Source: Actinospineispora acaciae DSM 45401
Lineage (GTDB): Bacteria > Actinomycetota > Actinomycetes > Mycobacteriales > Pseudonocardiaceae
NCBI RefSeq assembly: GCF_000620785.1
Contig: NZ_JIAI01000018.1
Coordinates: 1 to 64,000 of the forward strand
Length of the DNA: 64,000 bases
Reading direction: 5' to 3'
Shown piece by piece: positions 12,101 through 18,582 of the stretch (the stretch's first letter is position 1; every line of letters starts with the position of its first letter). The notes beneath the pieces are model-generated. The model was given only the letters and a program-made list of their open reading frames with translations. It was not told the DNA's origin and ran no database searches. The translations under genes and the position numbers were made by a program.

Positions 12101-13192
12101 CGGCCGGCGGTGCTGACCGACCTGGTGCGCGCCGAGGCGGCGGTCGTGCTCGGCCACTCCTCCAGCGAGCAGGTCCCCGCGGCGGGGGCCTTCCGGGACG
12201 CCGGGTTCGACTCGCTGACCTCGGTCGAGCTGCGGAACAGGCTGGCCACCGCGACCGGTCTGCGGCTCGCGGCCACCCTGGTCTACGACAACGAGACCCC
12301 CACGGCGCTCGCCCATCACCTGTTGTCCGCGATGGACCTCGGCGCCGGGCCACAACGGCCCGAACGGACCGAGACCCTCGGCGAGATCTACACCCGGCTC
12401 GCCATGCGGGGGCACATCGAGGAGATGGAGCTGGTCGCGGCCGGCGTCGCCGCCCTGAGGGACCGCGCCGACAGCGACGCGCGGGTCCTGCGGCTCGCGC
12501 GCGGGGACCAGGCACCCCACCTGATCTGCTTCCCGTCGTTCGTCGCGCTGCCGGGACAGATGCAGTACGACCGGCTCTCGACCGCCTTCGGGGAGCTCAG
12601 CGACCTGTCGGTGGTGCTCCTGCCCGGGTACCAGCCCGACGAGCCGCTCGCGCCCTCGATCGAGGCCCTCACCGACCTGCTCGCCAGGGCGGCGCTGGGC
12701 TGTGCCGAGGGCGAACCGTTCGTGCTGCTCGGCCACTCCGCCGGCGGGCTGCTCGCGCACGCGGTCGCGACCCACCTGGAGGCCAGCGGCGTGCCGCCGC
12801 TGTCGGTCGTGCTGCTCGACCCGTTCCTCCCGGCCACCGTGTCCGCCCCGCTCAACAGGGCCCTGTTCTACGAGATCTTCACCCGCCGGGCCGGGTTCGC
12901 CGGCGAGTCCGACCACACCGGGATCACCGCGATGATGACCTACCTGCGGATGTTCCGGGAATGGCGGCCGAGCCCGCTGGCCGCGCCCACGCTCGTGGTG
13001 CGGCCCACCGAGGGGATCCGAGGCGCGCCGGACGATCCCGTCACCGGGCGGGACTGGCGCACCCACTGGCCGTTGGAGCACGTCGAGACCCAGGCGCCCG
13101 GTGACCATTTCGCCATGAGCGTCGAACACGCCCACACCACCGTCGAGATCGTGCGCGACTGGTTGTCCGACCTGTCGGTCGCGACGACCTGA
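6176..13192 (+). CDS. Type I modular PKS: loading AT-ACP, KS-AT-KR-ACP, TE
   Basis: The ATG lies inside the end of the NRPS gene (8-bp overlap) with GGAGG at 6165-6169, so translation is probably coupled. Order by residue: loading AT (~95-390, GHSYGE near 186), ACP1 (LGLDSAT near 473), KS (~535-955, active Cys in DTACSSS near 697), extender AT (GHSQGE near 1145), KR (GGTGALG near 1704, catalytic Tyr near 1841), ACP2 (GFDSLTS near 2012), TE (GHSAGG, Ser near 2188). Both ATs have YASH, the methylmalonyl-type motif. The KR has a Trp eight residues before its Tyr and no LDD motif, which fits an A-type KR; Q rather than H at the 146-equivalent suggests A1. The loading part has no KSQ, as in DEBS. 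Inferred product: a propionate-primed, ketoreduced 3-hydroxy-2-methylpentanoyl diketide, released by its own TE. Confidence 0.95.
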   Translation: MADRMPRIPWVLSGETEDELRARARSLAHQVQARPEVPLRDVALTLATSRDASPHRAVAVGDAREPLTDALRALSQGRPAPGLVRGTADLAPTAGTVFVFPGQGSQWTGMAAELLAGSAVFAESMASCEAALAPYVDWSLLEVARGEPDGPDPGRADVVQPVLWAVMVSLAAVWRSLGVEPAAVVGHSYGEVAAACVAGGLSLEDGARVVALAGNLVAEALSGEGGMVLVGLAPDVVREWLAGSANRLRIAAVNGPASVVVSGPDDALAEMTAHWSGRARLGRIDVDYASHSPLVERIEHRLAPLLAPVRPRSSRIPFYSAVTGGPLDTAALDGDYWYRNLRRTVDFHAATNRLVEDGFTAFVEVSPHPVLVESVRDSALAAGGTPAAVGTLRRGDAGMSRLLTSMAELHVRGVHVDWASVIGADASLVELHPEPSGRSGDLHDLVRDECAAVLGYRDPGRIAVDRPFTELGLDSATLMELVARLGTATGLAVTSNMVFDHPTPAKLADHLGSLTDDRAAAARPAAAPAGGRADEPIAITGMACRYPGGADSPELLWNLVRDGVDAISATPTDRGWSEEFLSTAPGGGFLYEAGEFDAAFFGISPREALAMDPQQRLSLEVAWEALERAGIDPSSLHGSQAGVFLGAMAQDYGPRLHETSSDGEGYTFTGTSPSVLSGRVSYVLGLQGPAVTVDTACSSSLVAVHLGVQALRSGECELVLAGGATVMASPGILMEFTKLGGLSPDGRCRAFAAAADGTGFSEGVGMLVMERLSDARRHGRRVLAVVRGSAINQDGASNGLAAPNGLSQQRVIRRALADAGLSPADVDAVETHGTGTVLGDPIEAQALLATYGQDRVRPVLLGSVKSNIGHTQAAAGVTGVIKMVLALRHGVLPPTLHVDRPSPKVDWSAGAAELLVQRREWPDSGRPRRAGVSAFGVSGTNAHLILEQAPDDPVQTPEQAPAAVPVVVPVVVSARTASALSAQAERVAAHLDPAVGLGDAARSLLTGRAVWEHRAVVVARDRDHAVDALRGLAEGRPVPGVVTGVAPRAGTPGKTVMVFPGQGAQWPGMGRELWDTAPVFAARMRDCERALQPHVSWSLSEVIGGTEDAAAWQRVDVVQPASFAVMVSLAALWRSLGVRPDAVLGHSQGEIAAACVAGALSLDDAARVVALRSRAIAARLAGRGRMLSVARPEAQVRERIRACEGRVEVAAVNGPASVVVAGDPDELAVLEAEYEAHGVRARPVPVDYASHTAEVEILRDQLIELGAGTRPRNPAVPWYSTADGDWVSGPVDAEYWYRNLRRAVGFEPATRALAQQGFRVFVEASPHPVLTSSVQDALDDAEVDGVVCGTLRRDQGGLSRFVQSLAEAFVRGVEVDWTPLVPATGAPVALPTYPFQRQRFWLAGSAEEPDKEPGKAPVAPDAGDARFWEVVELGDATALALELGVDQDQPWCSVVPALSRWRRARRERAEVDSWRYRVVWRPATGLAAGEKGTLPGRWLLVTPTTGPADDAARTVGRAMADHGAQVVPVAVDVAAHGPDALGERLRAVAAEGAPAGVLSLLALDRRPHPEHPVVPTGVAGTLELVRALGHAGIEAPVWALTRGAVSTSRSDRLNDPDQALVWGMGRAAALEHPGRWGGMVDLPAALDDRATSRLCRVLAGHRGEDQVAVRAEGVFVRRLVRAPGADREPARTWRPRGTVLVTGGTGALGAHVARWLAGRGAEHLLLASRRGPDAPGARRLRAELTGLGVAVRVAACDVADRAAVAELLASAQPPVTAVVHTAGVGRFSDIADTEVGDLAEVINAKAAGAAHLDELLDRPLDAFVVFSSGASTWGGGGQGGYAAANAYLDALVQRRRADGKVGTSVAWGLWAGGGMGDGEVGERLARRGLLAMPPELALTALGQVLDHDEPTMTVAHIDWPRFVPSFTWARPSPLLDELPEAKPEADSEGSVAPEASRSTLAEKLAEKLAALDPTERPAVLTDLVRAEAAVVLGHSSSEQVPAAGAFRDAGFDSLTSVELRNRLATATGLRLAATLVYDNETPTALAHHLLSAMDLGAGPQRPERTETLGEIYTRLAMRGHIEEMELVAAGVAALRDRADSDARVLRLARGDQAPHLICFPSFVALPGQMQYDRLSTAFGELSDLSVVLLPGYQPDEPLAPSIEALTDLLARAALGCAEGEPFVLLGHSAGGLLAHAVATHLEASGVPPLSVVLLDPFLPATVSAPLNRALFYEIFTRRAGFAGESDHTGITAMMTYLRMFREWRPSPLAAPTLVVRPTEGIRGAPDDPVTGRDWRTHWPLEHVETQAPGDHFAMSVEHAHTTVEIVRDWLSDLSVATT

Positions 13193-13222
13193 GCCGGCTA
13201 CTCCCGCAGAGAAAGGCTGATC

Positions 13223-14602
13223 ATGCCGACCTACAACGAGCGAGGCGTCATCGCGGAGAACTACTACGACCTGCAGGGCCTCGGCGTGCTCGACGCCGCC
13301 CGGGACTCGGCGCCATTGCCGAGGGGCAGCCTGGAAAGCACCCTGCGGACGGTCCTGCAAGCCGTGGAGATCGCCGTGCTCAACCTCTCCGACCTGCTGG
13401 GCAGGGCGACCCGCGACCTCGAGGCCGACGAGTACCGCGCCGCGGCGGTCAAGATCCTCTGGGCGCGCGGGTTTCACCGCGTGCTCGCCCGGCTCAGCCT
13501 GATCCCGCAACAGCTGGGCGGTATTCGGGACGGGGCCAGGGTGGGCGTGCTGCGGCTGGCGGACTCGCCGGGCCTTGACGAGTACCTCGGCCGCCTCAAG
13601 GAGTTCGACCGCACCATCCTCGCGCTGTCCAGGGCACGCAAGCTGCCGCTGTCCGATCTGATCAAGGACACGTCGGTGGACTGCCCGGAGTACAACCTCA
13701 TCCACCTGGCCCGGATCGCGAACCAGGAGTCGAAGACCTGGGAGTCCAACCTGAGCGAGATCGGGCTCCCGGTCGCCGTGCCCGGGTACCGGGAATGGAT
13801 CCTGTGCGACCGCATGAAGGAAGCGGTCTACGAGCGGGTGCTGTCCGGCGACACCTACTTCACGCAGTTCCGCGGTCTGCACCAGATACCGGAGCTGCTG
13901 GCCGTGGAGGTGACCGACCGCATCGAGATGGCGATCCGCGGCCTGCGCGGCGGCGACTACCTGGACACCCTGGAGCATCTCGACTGCGCCTGCGTGCTGA
14001 TGGAAGGCCTGCTCTCCGCCCTGCCCCCGATGGTCGACAGCCTCGCCACGTCCGACTACCACGCCATCCGGGAGAACCTCGGCCAGACCAGCGGAAGCCA
14101 CTCGGAGATCCTCCGCTACCAGCTGTTCACCGACCTCTACGAGCAGCTCGCGCAGGAGGTGGCCGGCTGCCAACCGGCCGTCAACGACCTCGCCCCAGAC
14201 CTGATGGACCTGCTCGTGACGCACAGCCTGAGGCTGCGCTCGCACGTGTTCCAGTGGCGCGACCAGCACCTGCACCTACCGCGCAACAACCTGGGCGGGT
14301 CCGGGACGAAGTCGCTCACCGGATCGCCGGACGCGGTCACCGCGGTGCAGCGCATGGGCGACAGCGCCCGAGCCAAGGACCCCATGTCCGCGCTGGCCGA
14401 GAAGCGCGGCCTCACGCTGAGCAGCCCCTCCCACGGCGAGGGAACGCTGCGCCGATACCTCACCTCCGAGGACTCCCTGGACGCCCACGTCCTCGCACTG
14501 ACCGGCGACATCACCCAGCAACGGTTCGCCCACGTCCAGGACCGGCTCGGCTACTTCTCCACCCCGACCCGGTTCGCCCGTCCCGAACGCCGCACGATCT
14601 GA
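13223..14602 (+). CDS. Heme dioxygenase-like protein (tryptophan 2,3-dioxygenase superfamily)
   Basis: A 459-residue protein 30 bp downstream of the PKS with GAAAGG before the ATG, so it probably belongs to the same operon. Residues ~215-370 match the TDO pattern by eye: GLHQIPELLAVEVTDRIE (distal-His region, His near 220), IRENLGQTSGSHSEILRYQLF, split here as IRENLGQTSG and SEILRYQLF (substrate-loop region with RxxLGxxSG), and QWRDQHLHLP (WRxxH heme-ligand region, His near 350) followed by a Gly/Ser-rich stretch. Typical TDOs are ~280-380 residues. The extra N-terminal ~200 residues contain a weaker second copy of the same helix pattern (residues ~40-130). It may oxidise an indole or other aromatic precursor for the neighbouring NRPS. 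It could instead be a PrnB-like relative with a different reaction. The superfamily call is fairly firm, the function is not. Confidence 0.65.
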   Translation: MPTYNERGVIAENYYDLQGLGVLDAARDSAPLPRGSLESTLRTVLQAVEIAVLNLSDLLGRATRDLEADEYRAAAVKILWARGFHRVLARLSLIPQQLGGIRDGARVGVLRLADSPGLDEYLGRLKEFDRTILALSRARKLPLSDLIKDTSVDCPEYNLIHLARIANQESKTWESNLSEIGLPVAVPGYREWILCDRMKEAVYERVLSGDTYFTQFRGLHQIPELLAVEVTDRIEMAIRGLRGGDYLDTLEHLDCACVLMEGLLSALPPMVDSLATSDYHAIRENLGQTSGSHSEILRYQLFTDLYEQLAQEVAGCQPAVNDLAPDLMDLLVTHSLRLRSHVFQWRDQHLHLPRNNLGGSGTKSLTGSPDAVTAVQRMGDSARAKDPMSALAEKRGLTLSSPSHGEGTLRRYLTSEDSLDAHVLALTGDITQQRFAHVQDRLGYFSTPTRFARPERRTI

Positions 14603-14624
14603 ACGTGTTCCGCCCGGGATGACC

Positions 14625-14641
14625 GGGCCGACCACCGGCCC
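14625..14641. terminator. Short GC hairpin between converging genes
   Basis: GGGCCG, a 5-nt loop and CGGCCC lie between the converging TDO-like and TetR genes. With only a 6-bp stem and no T-tract this is a weak candidate. Confidence 0.25.
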
Positions 14642-15256
14642 TCAGAGACCGGCCGAGGCGCGCCCGGGCTCGCCGAAACCCCGCAGCAGCGTGTCCACGA
14701 TCAAGGTGGTCAGGGCGTCGACGTCCGCCTCGGGGGTTCCGCCCTGGGCCACCTCGTGGATGAGCGCGTAGTAGCAGCGTCGCGCCCACTCGACGTCGAC
14801 GTCGGGCCGCAGGAGTCCGGTGGCCTGTGCGCGGCGGAGAAGCCGGTCGCACTGCTCCAGCACGTCGGCGTGCACCCGGGCGATCCGCGGCTGCGCGGAA
14901 CCGGCGGCCCGCGTCATGGCGAAGCCCCAGCCGATCTTGACGCGGAGCACGTCCGCGGTGACCCGGTAGAGAACGACCAGGGGTGGCGCGGTGTCGGACA
15001 CCGCGCCGTCGACGGCGGCGGCGAACTGCTCGGTCGCCCACAGGGTCAGGGCGTCGACGAGCGCCTCGCGGGTGGCGAAGCGCCGGTGAACGGTGGTACG
15101 GGCGACGCCGGCGGCCTCGGCGATCTGTTCCATGGTGGCCGAGGGATCGCCCAGGAGCACGCGTTCGGCGGCCTCCAGGATCGCGTGCACCGTCCGCTCC
15201 GCGTCGGGGCGGAGCGGCTTGCCGCCGATAGGGAGGTGTTCGTGCTGCGTTGACAC
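14642..15256 (-). CDS. TetR/AcrR-family transcriptional regulator
   Basis: 204 residues with an N-terminal TetR helix-turn-helix near 40-75 (EQIAEAAGVARTTVHRRF) and a helical ligand-binding half, the usual length for the family. It is divergent from an SDR gene. The 104-bp gap between them holds a perfect 11-bp inverted repeat (15292-15317), so autoregulation and control of the SDR are likely. The ligand is unknown. Confidence 0.93.
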   Translation of the reverse strand: MSTQHEHLPIGGKPLRPDAERTVHAILEAAERVLLGDPSATMEQIAEAAGVARTTVHRRFATREALVDALTLWATEQFAAAVDGAVSDTAPPLVVLYRVTADVLRVKIGWGFAMTRAAGSAQPRIARVHADVLEQCDRLLRRAQATGLLRPDVDVEWARRCYYALIHEVAQGGTPEADVDALTTLIVDTLLRGFGEPGRASAGL

Positions 15257-15291
15257 CCAGAAAAACTACACCACGGTAGCCGTGGCGCCAT

Positions 15292-15317
15292 GACTTGCAA
15301 CATCTCTGTTGCAAGTC
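15292..15317. promoter_or_regulatory. Likely TetR operator, perfect 11+11 bp inverted repeat
   Basis: The arms are GACTTGCAACA (15292-15302) and TGTTGCAAGTC (15307-15317) with a 4-nt spacer TCTC. Size and symmetry fit a TetR dimer site. It lies 35 bp upstream of the TetR start and 43 bp upstream of the SDR start. Confidence 0.7.
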
Positions 15318-15327
15318 GTAGTCTTAC

Positions 15328-15345
15328 TGCATCGTTGATGATGCA
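15328..15345. promoter_or_regulatory. Second inverted repeat before the SDR gene
   Basis: TGCATC, a 6-nt spacer GTTGAT and GATGCA sit just upstream of the SDR ribosome-binding site (AGGAGG, 15349-15354). It shares GTTGATG with the MarR operators at 17.8 kb, so it may be an additional regulator site. The role is uncertain. Confidence 0.35.
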
Positions 15346-15360
15346 TCGAGGAGGCGTGGG

Positions 15361-16143
15361 ATGGATCTGCGGCTGAGCGGGCGAACCGCCGTGGTGACCG
15401 GGGCCAGCAGGGGAATCGGGCTCGCCACCGTCGCGGCGCTGAGGGGCGAGGGCATGCGCGTGGTCGCGGCCGCGCGGACGGTGACGCCGGAGCTCGAGGA
15501 CCTGGGGGCGATCGCGATCCCGGTGGACCTGGGGGTGGCCGGCGGACCGGCGCGGCTGGTCGAGGCGGCGCTGGCGGAGCTGGGCGAGTTGGACGTGCTC
15601 GTCAACAATGTGGGCGGGGGCGACGGCGCGGCGACGGGCGGGTTCCTGTCCTTCGACGACGAGCAGTGGGACGAGGTCTACGGGCTGAATCTGTTCGCGA
15701 CGGTCCGGGTGACCCGGGCCGCCTTGCCCAGCCTGCTGCGGCGCGGCGGCGCGGTCGTCAACGTCTCCTCGAACGGTGCGCGGATCCCGCATGCCGGCCC
15801 GGTTCCGTACACGACGGCGAAGGCGGCCCTTACGGCGTTCGGGAAGGCCCTCGCGGAGGAGTTCGGACCCCGGGGCGTTCGCGTCAACACGGTGTCGCCC
15901 GGGCCGGTGCGCACGGCCATGTGGGAGTCGCCCGACGGCTACGGCGCCCAACTCGCCGCCTCACTCGGGCTGGGGCGCGAGCAGCTGGTGGCCGGGCTGC
16001 CCGCGACGATGGGCATGACCACGGGACGTCTGGTGGAGCCGACCGAGGTCGCCGCGCTGATCGCCTACCTCGCGTCACCGCTCGCGGCGAGCACCACCGG
16101 AGCCGACCACATCATCGACGGCGGGTCGATCAAGACGGCATGA
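15361..16143 (+). CDS. SDR-family NAD(P)-dependent oxidoreductase
   Basis: 260 residues, classical short-chain dehydrogenase. It has the cofactor loop GASRGIG near 15, NNVG near 83, a catalytic Ser in VSSNGAR and the YTTAK catalytic motif near 150. AGGAGG stands 6 bp before the ATG. The gene is divergent from TetR and probably controlled by it. In this pairing such SDRs often act on small ketones or detoxify; the substrate cannot be read from sequence. Confidence 0.93.
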   Translation: MDLRLSGRTAVVTGASRGIGLATVAALRGEGMRVVAAARTVTPELEDLGAIAIPVDLGVAGGPARLVEAALAELGELDVLVNNVGGGDGAATGGFLSFDDEQWDEVYGLNLFATVRVTRAALPSLLRRGGAVVNVSSNGARIPHAGPVPYTTAKAALTAFGKALAEEFGPRGVRVNTVSPGPVRTAMWESPDGYGAQLAASLGLGREQLVAGLPATMGMTTGRLVEPTEVAALIAYLASPLAASTTGADHIIDGGSIKTA

Positions 16144-16178
16144 CAGCAGGCGCGCGCCGAGTTCGCACCTCGACCCCC

Positions 16179-16200
16179 ACCTCGTCGCCGGCGGCGAGGT
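16179..16200. terminator. Hairpin between converging SDR genes
   Basis: A 9-bp stem (ACCTCGTCG / CGGCGAGGT, one T-G wobble) with a 4-nt loop CCGG lies in the 115-bp gap between the two converging SDR genes. It is a plausible bidirectional terminator without a T-tract. Confidence 0.45.
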
Positions 16201-16258
16201 CCAACCGGTCCACCCTCGGCGGAGTGAGTGAGCCCGCGCCGCGCCGACCTCCCGGGCC

Positions 16259-17047
16259 TCAGGTGAGCTGGCCGCCGTCGACGCGGAACTGCGAGCCGGT
16301 GACGAATGACGACGCGTCCGAGGCGAGGAACAGCACCATGTTCGCGACATCGGCGGTCTCGCCGAAGCGGCCGAGCGGGATGCTGGACTCCATGGCCCGC
16401 CGCGTGGCATCGACGTCGCCACCCTCGTCGGTCATCATCACCGCGGTGGAGTGGAACAGCGCGGTGTTGGTCATGCCCGGGTGCACGGAGTTGACCCGTA
16501 CGTGGTGCGCGGCCGATTCCATGGCGACCAGGCGGGTCATGCCGGTGATGGCGAACTTCGAGCTGACGTAGGCGGTGGCACCCAGGCCGATGCCGGACGC
16601 CAGGCCGGCGATCGACGAGGTGTTGATGACCGACCCGGACCGCTTCGCGTACATGACCGGCAGGACGTGCTTGAGGCCGAGGAACGCACCGCGCACGTTG
16701 ATGGCGAGCACGCGGTCGAACACCGCGGTGTCCAGGTCGACGACCGGGGCGACTCTGCCCGGGATGCCCGCGTTGTTGAAGAAGACGTCGATCGTGCCAA
16801 AGGCGCCCAACGTCGTGTCGACGTACCGTTTCACGTCGTCCTCGTTGCTGACATCGGCAACGATGGTGATCAAGTGTCCGTCCGGGGCGGCCAGCTCGGC
16901 CTCGGCCTTGCCCAGCGCCTCTTCGGAGATGTCCACGATGGCGACCCTGGCGCCTTCGCCCAGGAACGCCCTCGCCGCCCCGGCGCCGATGCCGGCGGCA
17001 CCGCCCGTGATCAGCACAACTTTGTCTTCCAGGTCCGGGTAGGTCAT
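16259..17047 (-). CDS. SDR-family oxidoreductase (glucose 1-dehydrogenase-like)
   Basis: 262 residues starting MTYPDLEDKVVLITGG. The ATG at 17047 is preferred over an upstream in-frame start because it places the Rossmann loop TGGAAGIGAG at the usual position near 15 and follows a GAAAGGGA ribosome-binding site. NNAG and the catalytic YVSSK are present. The gene follows the azoreductase gene by 31 bp, and both lie downstream of a MarR operator cluster, so they form a MarR-controlled redox operon. The substrate is unknown. Confidence 0.92.
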   Translation of the reverse strand: MTYPDLEDKVVLITGGAAGIGAGAARAFLGEGARVAIVDISEEALGKAEAELAAPDGHLITIVADVSNEDDVKRYVDTTLGAFGTIDVFFNNAGIPGRVAPVVDLDTAVFDRVLAINVRGAFLGLKHVLPVMYAKRSGSVINTSSIAGLASGIGLGATAYVSSKFAITGMTRLVAMESAAHHVRVNSVHPGMTNTALFHSTAVMMTDEGGDVDATRRAMESSIPLGRFGETADVANMVLFLASDASSFVTGSQFRVDGGQLT

Positions 17048-17078
17048 GGCGGGTTCCCTTTCTTCTCGGTGTCTTCCG

Positions 17079-17732
17079 TCAGACGCTGACGCGGGATCGG
17101 CGAGCGAGCTCCGCGCCGTGACGACGGGCGGCCCGGTGGGCCTCGGTGAGGCTGGTGTGCGCGATGTCACGCAGGTGGTGCATGGCGGGGTTCGCGTCGG
17201 CGAGGGTGAGTTCGGCCTCGGCGGTTCGCAGGTCGAGCCGCCACAGGTCGGCGAGGATGCGGTGCAGGTAGGGGGTCGCGTGGTCCCAGCCTTCGCGCGG
17301 TGTTCCCGGGGCGTAGCCGCCACCGCGAGCAACGGCCAGAACGGCCGGCCGGTCGGCGAGCAGGGGCCGGGCGCCGGCGGCGAACCTCGGATCGGTGATG
17401 ATCAGGTCGATCCAGTTCTTGATCTGCTGCGGGATGCCGTAGTTGTACATCGGCACGGCCACGAGCAGGGCGTCCGCGGCGACCAGTTCGTCCGCCAGGT
17501 CGGCGGTGAGGCCGGCGGCCTCGTGCTGCTCCGGCGTCCGCCCGTGGTCCGGGGTCGTCGAGGCCGCCACGGCGGCCGGCCAGAGAAGGGGGAGCGGTTC
17601 GCGCCCGAGGTCGCGGCGGGTCACCGTGCCGGCCGGGTGTCGCAGGCGCCATTCCTGTTCGACGGTGTCGGCGAGGGCGCGGCTGACCGACCCGGTGGTC
17701 CGCAGGCTGGAGTCAACTCGGAGAAGCTGCAC
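17079..17732 (-). CDS. FMN-dependent NADH-azoreductase / quinone reductase (flavodoxin-like fold)
   Basis: About 217 residues with the AzoR pattern: N-terminal LLRVDSSLR, central PMYNYGIPQQIKNWIDLI (flavin-contact region) and a later GGGYAPGTP loop. The GTG at 17732 is chosen because AAAGG precedes it by about 10 bp; a GTG at 17750 would add six residues. AzoR proteins reduce quinones or azo compounds with NAD(P)H in the cytoplasm. Location next to a MarR gene and its repeated operator suggests an electrophile- or quinone-induced defence operon. Confidence 0.9.
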   Translation of the reverse strand: MQLLRVDSSLRTTGSVSRALADTVEQEWRLRHPAGTVTRRDLGREPLPLLWPAAVAASTTPDHGRTPEQHEAAGLTADLADELVAADALLVAVPMYNYGIPQQIKNWIDLIITDPRFAAGARPLLADRPAVLAVARGGGYAPGTPREGWDHATPYLHRILADLWRLDLRTAEAELTLADANPAMHHLRDIAHTSLTEAHRAARRHGAELARRSRVSV

Positions 17733-17758
17733 GGTGGATCGACCTTTCACAACCAGGG

Positions 17759-17774
17759 AGTTGATGTGTCACCT
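17759..17774. promoter_or_regulatory. Degenerate MarR operator copy
   Basis: AGTTGATGTGTCACCT matches 13 of 16 positions of the perfect palindrome at 17793. It lies directly upstream of the azoreductase start. Confidence 0.55.
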
Positions 17775-17792
17775 CGAAGCTATGCCGCATCG

Positions 17793-17808
17793 AGTTGATG
17801 CATCAACT
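17793..17808. promoter_or_regulatory. MarR operator, perfect 16-bp palindrome
   Basis: AGTTGATGCATCAACT is perfectly symmetric and lies in the middle of the divergent azoreductase/MarR promoter region. Length and position fit a MarR dimer site. Confidence 0.75.
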
Positions 17809-17856
17809 GACTGTGGCGCGGGTCTCCGACCGGGCGGTCACGCCACCGCGCCCTAA

Positions 17857-17874
17857 GAGTTGATTCGTCAACTC
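17857..17874. promoter_or_regulatory. MarR operator at the marR promoter
   Basis: GAGTTGA, TTCG, TCAACTC: 7-bp arms with the same GTTGA/TCAAC core as the site at 17793. It ends 17 bp before the MarR ATG, so it probably mediates autorepression. Confidence 0.7.
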
Positions 17875-17891
17875 GTGGCTACGATGGCTCC

Positions 17892-18353
17892 ATGGAGCGG
17901 CAGGGGTTGACCGAGCACGAGCTGCGCGCATGGCGGACGTCCATCCAGATGGTGGAGCTCCTGCGCGCCCGCATCGAGCAGCAGCTGCAGGCCAGCAGCT
18001 CCCTGTCCAACGCCGACTACACGGTGCTCGCGCTGCTGTCCGAGGCACCCGATGGGCGGGCGCGCGCCTACGAGCTCAGCCGGGCGGCCGACTGGGAGAA
18101 GAGCCGCCTGCACCACCAGCTCACCCGGATGTCGAACCGGGGACTGATCGCCAGGGAACGGTGCGGCTCCCGAGGCATCGACGTGGTGCTCACGGCGAAA
18201 GGCCTCACCGCGCTCGAGGAGGCCGCGCCCGGCCACGCCCAGGAGGTCCGGCGCCTGTTCGTCGACCGCCTCACCCCCGAGGAGCTCGACCGGTTCGCCG
18301 AGATCGCAACCAAGATCCTGGACAACCTGCGCGCGGAGCAGCCGGCGTCGTGA
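17892..18353 (+). CDS. MarR-family transcriptional regulator
   Basis: 153 residues, typical MarR size. The winged helix spans ~45-110 (LSNADYTVLALLSEAP, SRAADWEKSRLHHQLTRM, GLIARERCGSRGIDVVLT). No clear ribosome-binding site precedes the ATG; with an operator ending 17 bp upstream, a very short or leaderless transcript is possible. It is divergent from the azoreductase-SDR operon that it very likely represses. Confidence 0.93.
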   Translation: MERQGLTEHELRAWRTSIQMVELLRARIEQQLQASSSLSNADYTVLALLSEAPDGRARAYELSRAADWEKSRLHHQLTRMSNRGLIARERCGSRGIDVVLTAKGLTALEEAAPGHAQEVRRLFVDRLTPEELDRFAEIATKILDNLRAEQPAS

Positions 18354-18358
18354 CGATG

Positions 18359-18562
18359 TGAGATCAGCGGGTCACCGGTGAGCGGGTGCTCGATGACGGC
18401 CGCGCGTATCCCGAACACGCCGGCCAGCAGGTCGGGCGTGAGGACCTCCGCCGGTGTGCCGGACGCGACGACGGCACCGTCGTGCGGCACGTGCGGCCGG
18501 TCGCACGCCGACGCGGCCGCGTTCAGGTCGTGCAGCGTGCTGGTGTCGGTCTCCGGCGCCAT
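18359..18562 (-). pseudogene. Remnant of an iron-siderophore ABC transporter ATPase (C-terminal part)
   Basis: A 68-codon minus-strand stretch reads like the end of a FecE-type ATPase: LHDLN and CDR, HDGAVVASGTPAEVLTPDLL, then GVFGIRAAVIEHPLTGDPLI. Walker A, signature and Walker B regions are absent upstream, where the YcnI gene begins 20 bp away, and there is no stop before the frame runs into the marR 3' end. It is therefore a decayed fragment left by a deletion. Confidence 0.65.
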
Positions 18563-18582
18563 CGGCTTCGTGGGGCCGGGAG

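Noticed and set aside
9656..14275. 1539-codon minus-strand open frame opposite the PKS and TDO-like genes
   Set aside because: Repetitive Arg/Gly/His/Gln-rich translation typical of antisense frames in GC-rich DNA; the plus strand has complete recognised domains.
14511..15314. 267-codon minus-strand frame over the TetR gene
   Set aside because: Arg-rich shadow in another frame; the TetR frame has the HTH and normal length.
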